NCBI GenBank assembly: GCA_029339195.1
Contig: JAPTJF010000057.1
Span: 1-64,000, forward strand
Origin: Micractinium sp. NFX-FRZ
Lineage: Eukaryota > Chlorophyta > Trebouxiophyceae > Chlorellales > Chlorellaceae
Length of the DNA: 64,000 bases
Direction: 5' to 3'
In this document: positions 57,163 to 64,000 of the stretch, piece after piece
Numbering within the stretch: the first letter of the stretch is position 1
Layout: every line of letters starts with the position of its first letter
The notes under the pieces: generated by a model
Seen by the model: the letters and a program-made list of their open reading frames with translations, nothing else
Databases searched by the model: none
What the model was told of the DNA's origin: nothing
Position numbers and translations under genes: made by a program

Positions 57163-60100
57163 ATGGCTGCTCGGCACGCCCGGCTGGCGGCCAGGCCAAA
57201 GGACCTGAGCAAGCAGATCAACTGGAATGCGGCCGACGGGGTGGTGGCGCAGACTAGCGGCACGTACGCCGCACTGCTCACGAGCAGGCGGGCAGGCGAG
57301 TCAGGCGAGACCCTGTGGATTGAGGACCTAGGCACGCAGCACACGAGGCCCTGGTTCGCGGGCGTGTGCCACGATGTGCTGCTGCTCAAGGAGAAGTACG
57401 ACGCGGGGGAGCTTGACAGCTTGGAGCGCCCCGTCAGCGGGGAAGGCCGCCTCAACTTCCCGCTGTCAAGGTGTGCGTGTGCGGCGGGCGGGAGCACCTT
57501 GCATGTACCATGTGGGGGCACTGCTGGGGGGGCTTGTGTACGGCCGTGGTGGTCAGGCATGCTGTGTGTGGCAGAGTGATTTTGGAAGGAGGTACCCTTA
57601 GCACCCTGTGCCTGCCGCACGCTCGTTACTGCCCCCCAACCACCTCGGTTTCAACCCCCTGTTCCCCCCGCTCTCATCACTCCTGCTGGCTCCGAGGACT
57701 TCAGCAATACGTTTGATGATACGTATGACACCACTGCCCTGCCCTGCCCTGCTGCGCGCAGCTACACAAACCAGCATGCCTTTTGGGAGGCCATGGAGCG
57801 CAACAGCTTTGGGGACATTGCCATCCAGCTGCGCTGCCGCCGCGACCTGGCACGGGTAAGCGGGTGGGCAGGTGGGGCGGGAGGCAGGATAGGCCACGCG
57901 TCTGTGGGCACTGTGCTGACACGGCATGGGGCTGCCATGCAAGGGGCGAGCCTGCCCCGGCTCGTATGTCTAAGCGCCTCTCCCCTGCCCCCTTCCGCTT
58001 GCCACTGTGCAGCTGCTCTTCTTTGGCGACACGTGGGTGAGTGGCAGCGGCACACACCTCTGCTGGGCATGGCTGCCGGTGCTGCAGGGTCCGTTGTGCA
58101 CGTCTGAACAGCGCCACTCCCCGCCTGCCTTGCACCTGCTCTGATCTTCTGCAACACGCAGCGGCTGAGGTGCGATGCCCTGTCACCGCCCGTGCCGCAC
58201 CACTCTCGTGCAGGAGGAGGGGCTGGCAGAGAGGCGGCGCAGGGAGCAGCAGCAGAAGCAGCAGCCGGCGGCCGGCGGCGTCAGCAATGGCCTGCAAGCG
58301 GCACCTGCCGCTCGCAGAGGCGCCCCTGCTGCTGCTGCTGCTGCGCAGCCGTCGGCAGCACGAGCTGCGGCAGCGGCACAGCAGGAGCAGCCGCCTCGCA
58401 AGCGGCTGAAGAAGGCAGAGGGCACGCCGCCGCCGCCGCTAGCACGGCAAGCCGACGGGGAGGGCGGGTCTGGTGGCATGCACCTCAAAGCTGGGGGTCC
58501 CGCTGGGAAGGGGCCGGCAGCCAGGCGCGCTGAGTGGCCCACAAGCAGCAGTGACTCCGAACCGCCCATCCTGGGACGCCGCGAGTCGCCGCCTGCCAAG
58601 GCAGGCAGCCCTCCTGCCCCTGGCAAGCGGGCAGCAGGCGCAGGCGGCAGGCGCGTGGTCCCCCTCAGCAGCAGCGACGAGGAGGGACACGCGCCGCCAG
58701 CGGCAGCATCAGGGGCGGGCGCAGGGGGTGGCCACGGGAAGGCCGCCGCCCAGCCCAGCAGCAGCGCTAGCGAGGACGACGTCCCCCTCTCTGTCATGAA
58801 GCCCAAGTTGAAAGCGGCAGCAGCAGCAGCGGCAACAGCAGCAGCAGCAGCGGGGGCAGGGGAGCTGCCTGCCGCTGGTGGGTCCCGGCCTACAAAGGAG
58901 CCCTTTCTGGTGTGGCTGAAGGAAGCCGAGTTCCCGGCAGGTGGGTGCTGCGGGGCTGGGCTTGGGGAGGGGTCTTCCGGGGGTCCAGATATAGGGGGCC
59001 ACATGCCGTGCGTGCGCTGCATGTGCACGTTGTGTTGTGTTCACATGCGGCATGCGGTCTGCAAGCGGCTGCCCGGCTCTCTTGCTGTGCTTTCCACCCT
59101 GCCTGCCCTGCCCTGCCCACCCTGCCTGCACCCGCCCTAGCCAGCCCTGCTGCCTTGCCCCCCTGTTTCCCCGTGCTTGCCCCAGGCTCCGGCAAGTTCC
59201 CTTTCTACCTGAAAGAGGGTCCCATCAAGAAGAACTACTACACAGTGAACAGTGAGTGGGGTACAGTGGGGAGGCAGGGAGGCACGAGAGGCACGGCATG
59301 CTGGGCCGCCCTGCGTAGGCCGGCAACGTGCAACGGCATGTCTGCTTTGCAAGGCGCTCGCCTGAGCGCCAGCAACGTGCTGTCAGCGCGGCACCGGCAA
59401 GCTTTACCACCCTGGGATCCTCCCCCCCTGCACCCAGGGTGACGTCAACACCCTTTTCTGCACCCAACTCTGCTCACCCTCACTCACCCAGCCTCCCCGC
59501 CCTCTGCCCTTTGTCCCCCTGTGCCTGCAGAGCAGGCGGGGGATGCGCTGCTGGATGGGGGGCACGAGGGGGGGTACGAGGGGGAGCTGGTGCTCACAGA
59601 CGCCAGCACGGCCCGCAGCTGGACTGTGCACACCAAGTGAGTGTGGGTGGGTGCCGTGCCCCTCCGCCTGGCATGGTGGTGCCGCCTCACACCCTCTGTG
59701 TTCTCTGCTTGCCGGTGCCAGCAAACTTGCATCTGGCTGCAGAGCCCTCGCCACCCGGCTTCATTAAACAGCTCTGTGCTCATGCCTGGCCCGGAACCTG
59801 AGCTGGGTATGCCTGCTGCCCGCCTGCCCTCCTGGTGCACACTGGTGCAGCCTCAAGGACGGCAAGCAGCGCTACATCACAAAGACGACGGCCTTCAACC
59901 GAGACAACAACGTGCAGGTGGGGCTTCAAAGAGTGCTGAGGGAGCCTGACGGTGCTTCGCCGGGTCGCTGTGCCTGCCACGCCTGCAAGAAAGCGCTGTT
60001 GCTGCCGGGAATAGCCGGGAGTCACAGCCAGTGAAGGGCACTCCCCCTGCTCACGCGTCTGGGCCATCTCACTGCAACCTTTGCCCCCCTCCCCCTCCCC

Positions 60101-60511
60101 CTCCCCCACACCACTGCCGGCTGCAGCCCCACGATGTGCTGTGGCTGCAGCGTGGCGACCAGCGCGGCCACCTGCTCTTCGGCTTCTGGCGCTGGGGGTC
60201 GCAGGTCAGCGGGCATGCACGCCTGTGAAACGGCGGGCTGGAATGGTGGGCCTGCACCGTGGCTGCTGCTGCTTCCTCTTATCATTTCAGAATTCACTGA
60301 TGGTGTGTCCGTATCGTGTTGACCGGCTCCCATGCCTTGCTGTGTTGGGTGCCTGCAGGAGGCGGCTGCTTTTGCAGCCAAACTGCAGGGCAAGGCAACA
60401 GGCAAGCGGGCGCAGGCGGCAGCTGCTGATGCAGCGCCAGCTGGCGTGCTGTCGCCGGTCTCTGCCCACAAGCAGGCGGCAAGGGAGATATTTGAGGACG
60501 AGGATGAGTAG
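57163..60511 (+). CDS. AP2-like plus B3-like protein (RAV-like), divergent
   Basis: Nine exons (57163-57470, 57762-57855, 58013-58036, 58214-58940, 59186-59251, 59531-59636, 59851-59917, 60127-60204, 60359-60511) join in phase to about 540 residues. Residues 25-105 (TSGTYAALLTSRR, ETLWIEDLGTQHTRPWFAGV, CHDVLLLKEKYDAG, ending GRLNFPLS) follow the order of an AP2 domain, including its usual LNFP end. After a Ser/Ala-rich acidic linker, about 370-490 reads as B3: KFPFYLKEGPIKKNYYTVN, LVLTDASTARSWTVHTN, RYITKTTAFNRDNNV, then HDVLWLQRGDQRGHLLFGFW. The assignment is by motif order, not strong identity. Exon 3 is a 24-nt micro-exon (LLFFGDTW) with good splice sites; skipping it keeps the frame. TGTAA lies at 60823-60827. 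Confidence 0.65.
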
Positions 60512-61344
60512 GCAGCAGCAGCTTGCGGCCTCTCCACACAGGGCCGAGCCAAGGCCCCACCTCTCGGCAGGCCTGCCAATGCTTTGCGCCTGGGCCCACC
60601 CGCATATCACATGGATAGCATGGCAGCACCCTTCGGAAAAACATGTGCATACCTTCCGACAAATTTGCTTTCATTCCTTGCACTGCCTGCGCTCAGCCTG
60701 CCAGCCCCTCCTGTCCCTCTCCTCCGCTCCGCTGTCCCGCCTGCGCCTTTGCTCTTTGCCGCGTCCCACTCCGCTCTTGTGCTGCCATGCTCTCGCTCTG
60801 CTTTACCCAGCTCTATTCATTGTGTAACCCCCCTGCAACGATATGATTCCCCCGTGTCCTCCCTGAGTCACAGAGCCTGCCTTGTAGCGCCTGCGCTGCG
60901 CCCAGCCAGGTCACAGCGCGCGTTGTCCCCTGTCCTGTTACGGCCTGCTTCTTGCCCAACGGCACGCAACGGTCGTCGGACTTCCATTTAAACCTCCCCG
61001 ACTGCAGAGCCGTGCGCTCCAGCACAGGCACTGCTTGAAACGCCTGGTTCACTTGCTTGCCGGCACGCGGCGTTTTGTCTTCGAGCACCTATCAGCTGCG
61101 GTGTGGAAGCGCCACCGCATTCAGGGGCCAACGCGCCGTGCAAATACACGTCGGCCGTCTGCCTGCGGCCGTCTGCCTGCGCAGGCGCAGCGCTCCTGCA
61201 GCACCAAAGTTTGCCGCTGTTTGGCGGCCAGCCGGGGGTTCGCTCGCGGCGAAGTGGCCGCAAGGCCGCCTCTGCCGCCGTTTTGGGGCGTCACTGCCGG
61301 GACGGCTCGGCGCCCCGCACTGACACTCTGCTGCAGCAGCCATA
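60512..61344. promoter_or_regulatory. intergenic: 3' UTR of one gene, promoter of the next
   Basis: These 833 bp separate two plus-strand AP2/B3-like genes. The left part should be 3' UTR up to the TGTAA at 60823; the rest should hold the promoter of the next gene. No gene is supported. Confidence 0.45.
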
Positions 61345-64000
61345 ATGTACGCAAAAGTTGAGGAGGTGGACAATGGGTATGCCCCCGTGCTCAAAGTCAA
61401 GAGCGCAGGGCGCATCGACCTGGGCGTGTACCCCACAGGTGCGCCTGCTCGGCGGCCCTGCCTACCCGGTTGAACGCCCCACCGCACTGTACGGGCCTCC
61501 CATGCAGTGCCGCTGTCCCCCTGCATTCATGCATGCCTTATCTCCACCTGCCTTGCACCCAGAAGCATTCTACCTGCAGCTGGCATTTGCATACAACTCC
61601 CCCTCAGCTGCTACTCTGCGGTCCCTGGCCCACCTGTGCTGCAGCTCGCATGGCAGCGGTGGCACACGACGTGGCGCGCCTCATCTGCCTGCACGAGAAG
61701 CGGCCAGACACAGACATGCGGCTGGACAACGGGCTGATGCACCCGGTCGACGGGTACCTGGTGGACCCCGCCTTCACACAGCTGCTGGAGTCGGGCACCT
61801 CGTTTGTGGAGGTGTGCTCGCTGCTGCGGGCAGGCGTGCTGGCAGACACATTCCTGTGCGCACGCGACCGCCAGACGCGCAGCAACACCAGCGGCGAGCG
61901 CTCCGCTCCCAGCCAGCGCCGGCAGCAGCAGCAGCAGCAGCAGCAGCAGCCACAGAGGTCTCTGTCGCTAAAGTCTCAGCGCAGTGGCGGCGCTGGCGCT
62001 GCTGCTACAGCGTCGGCAGCGCCGCGGCCCGAAGAACCAGCAGCGCCAGAGGAGCTGCCTGTGGGCAAGCAGCAGGAGGCGGCGGCGCCCAAGCAGGCGC
62101 AACTGCCTTCGGAGTCGGAGCAGCGGCAGCGGCCACAGCAGCAGTCTTACAAGTCGTCGGCAGACACACAGCAAGCTCTGCCGACGACGCCATTTGAGGC
62201 GGCTCTGCCGGCATGTGGGACGGCCCCGTCGGCAGCAGCCACCCCGACAGCAACAGCAGCGGAGCCAGGGGACGATGGCCCTGGCAGCCCGTCGCCCACC
62301 AAGAAGAAGGCGATGCGCTGGCTTGAGTGGCCCTCCAAGGGCGGTGGGCAGTTTGTGAGCTGCATCAGCGAGCGGGCGCTCAAGTCGAGCATGACGCTGC
62401 CAGGTGGGTGCTGGTCGCAACGGGCCCTTGCGCTGGCAGGACCCAGTCCTGACTGGGCCTGAAGGCTGCAGCGGTGGTGGCGCGAGCATGCATATTCTCG
62501 GCTTCCGCCTGCAGCTGCGCCTCCCCCATACCGACTTGCATCTCCAGCGTGCTTGCCTGCCCCCCGACATCCGCTCACATGGTCGGTGCCGCTCATGCTG
62601 TGCTGCCTGCGTGCAGCCAAGATGAAGCGCGAGCTCTTCCAGGTCACCCAATCTCCCGCCCCCATCGCGGCCTACGACCTGCAGCAGGGCAGCACGCAGC
62701 GCTGGAAATGGGAGGTGAGTAGGGCTTGCGGGCCTGCCCGGCACTGCACGCTGCGTGCCTTGCTGTCCCTGGCTCCTGGTGCCGCGCTCCCCCCATACAA
62801 ACACATGCTGCCTCCACAGACCCTCCTGTCTGCCTCCAATTTCCATCGTGCCAGGTGCGGGACTATCAGAAGGATGAGCGGCGGGTGACCTCCATCCACA
62901 ACCTTGGGGCCTTCTTCAAGCACTACGGGGTGAGGCAGAGGGACGGGAGGTAGAGGCATGGGAGCAAGGGTCAGCATGGTGGAGGCTGAGAACAGCAGCG
63001 CCGGGCAGCATGGTAGCTTGCACATGCTCTTCAGACTGCATGCGGGCTGCTCACCATGGTTGCTCCAACCATGCCTTGTTCCTGCTCTGCAGGCTGTGCC
63101 CGGTGACGTGATGGTGGTGGTGGCATCGGCTCCGGGTGCAGTCAAGGCAGCCGTTTGGAAGGCGGATAGCGAGGTGAGGGGGGAAGTAAGAGCCCTTGAA
63201 GGTCAGAGCAGCCGCCGTCAAACAAGGCAACAGGGAGGCTGCTAGGCTGTGCCCAGCCAGTGGTGTCGTCTATTGTGTTCATCTGTGCGTCAAGCAATAA
63301 GCTGACCAACCTGCCTCGCATGCCCTGTGCAGGAGGCGATCGAGTTTGCTGCCTTTCAGGAGCGGCAGGCAGAGAAGCAGAGCAGGCAGGCGGTGCACAG
63401 CGGGGGCCGGAAGCGTGCAGCCGAGGCGCCGGTGGACAAGCCTCCCGCTCCCAAGGCTTCCAAGACTCCGGGGGGCAAGGTGCAGGCCGCGCTCAGTGGC
63501 CCGCCTTCCTTCTCACCAGACTCCTCGCGCCCACTCAGCAAGACCGGCAGCGGGCCGTTGCGGCTGCCGCAGCAGCCAGCGCAGCAGGCACCCCAGCAGC
63601 CGCAGCAGCCGCAGCCGTCGTCATCGCGGCAGCAGCCGCAGCAGCAGCCGCAGCAGCAGCAGCGCCAGGGCCCACCACCTGTGGCGGTGCATGCACCCCG
63701 TGCATCCCCGCCACTCCCACGCCAGCAGGCGGGCGGGCGACCAGAGGCGCTGCTGGCTCTGGCGGAGTCGGGCATAGACCCCAGCCACCCCAGCGCTGAG
63801 GAGACGCAGGCGCTGAGCCCCACGGGGCAGGTGGCACAGAGCCCCTTCCGCCACCAGCCGCTGCCGCTGGCGGCTGTGGCCTCGAATGCTGTGGCCATCA
63901 AGCAGGAGCAGGGAGGCTCGCCAGCGCCGGCGCAGCAAGAGCAGGAGCAGGAGCAGCAGGGCCCAGCGGCGGCAGGAGCAGCGGCAGCAGCAGGCAACAA
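61345..64000 (+). CDS. AP2-like plus B3 protein (RAV-like), cut by the window edge
   Basis: Exons 61345-61438, 61645-62403, 62617-62714, 62855-62929, 63093-63173 and 63333 to the edge join in phase to over 590 residues. MYAKVEEVDNGYAPVLKV then GRIDLGVYPTARMAAVAHDV and ARLICLHEKRP matches an AP2 domain from its third strand through its helix. A B3 domain spans about 275-370: FVSCISERALKSSMTLP, KMKRELFQVTQSPAPIAAYD, QRWKWEVRDYQKDERRV, NLGAFFKHYG, then VPGDVMVVVASAPGAVKAAV. The GDV turn and W-x-W are good B3 hallmarks. Between them is a Gln-rich linker, and after them a long Pro/Gln-rich disordered tail that is still open at 64000. Role inferred: sequence-specific transcription factor in the nucleus. 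The 3' end lies outside the window. Confidence 0.72.

Overview
The window looks like nuclear DNA of a green alga, probably a Chlorella-like trebouxiophyte. It is GC-rich, and its genes are broken into many short exons with GTGAG/GTGGG donors and GCAG acceptors. Candidate TGTAA poly(A) signals lie downstream of several stop codons. The gene content is viridiplant: AP2 and B3 transcription factors, a plant-type DUF220 protein, PUX-like PUB+UBX, Yippee, PIG-K and a single-polypeptide NAD(P) transhydrogenase. I saw no rRNA, tRNA, CRISPR array, origin, operon or intact transposon. Exon joins below come from splice consensus, reading phase and family homology recalled from memory; no transcript data were available.

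Layout: 1-1.05 kb is a 535-bp tandem repeat. A minus-strand unidentified helical protein lies at 1.7-5.3 kb. A plus-strand secreted GH5 mannanase with EGF and apple/PAN-like tail is at 6.7-13.2 kb. A minus Yippee gene is at 14.1-15.2 kb and a plus small membrane protein at about 15.8-16.9 kb. A minus PUX2/UBXN6-like p97 adaptor (17.2-19.9 kb) is divergent from a plus DUF220 protein (20.4-23.3 kb). The plus proton-translocating transhydrogenase has 31 traced exons over 24.6-36.5 kb. A minus low-complexity protein with a possible Plus-3 domain follows at 37.3-41.7 kb. The right third is rich in transcription factors: RAV-like AP2+B3+B3 (42.1-45.3 kb, +), divergent AP2+B3-like, Q-rich (49.5-54.4 kb, +), a double-AP2 protein (54.8-56.5 kb, -), and two more divergent AP2+B3-like proteins (57.2-60.5 kb, + and 61.3 kb to the window edge, +). 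Only PIG-K (46.4-48.8 kb, -) interrupts them.

Gene order alternates strand almost perfectly, giving divergent promoter intervals of roughly 0.4-1.3 kb and tight convergent 3' ends.

The most unusual signal is recurrent. Many introns carry a degenerate tandem copy of the neighbouring exon boundary: either polypyrimidine tract + AG + first 35-60 nt of the exon, or last ~25-45 nt of the exon + donor region. I count at least eleven loci, five of them in the transhydrogenase alone. At the 3' end of the RAV-like gene the same process appears at larger scale and leaves what looks like a usable alternative last exon with its own poly(A) signal.
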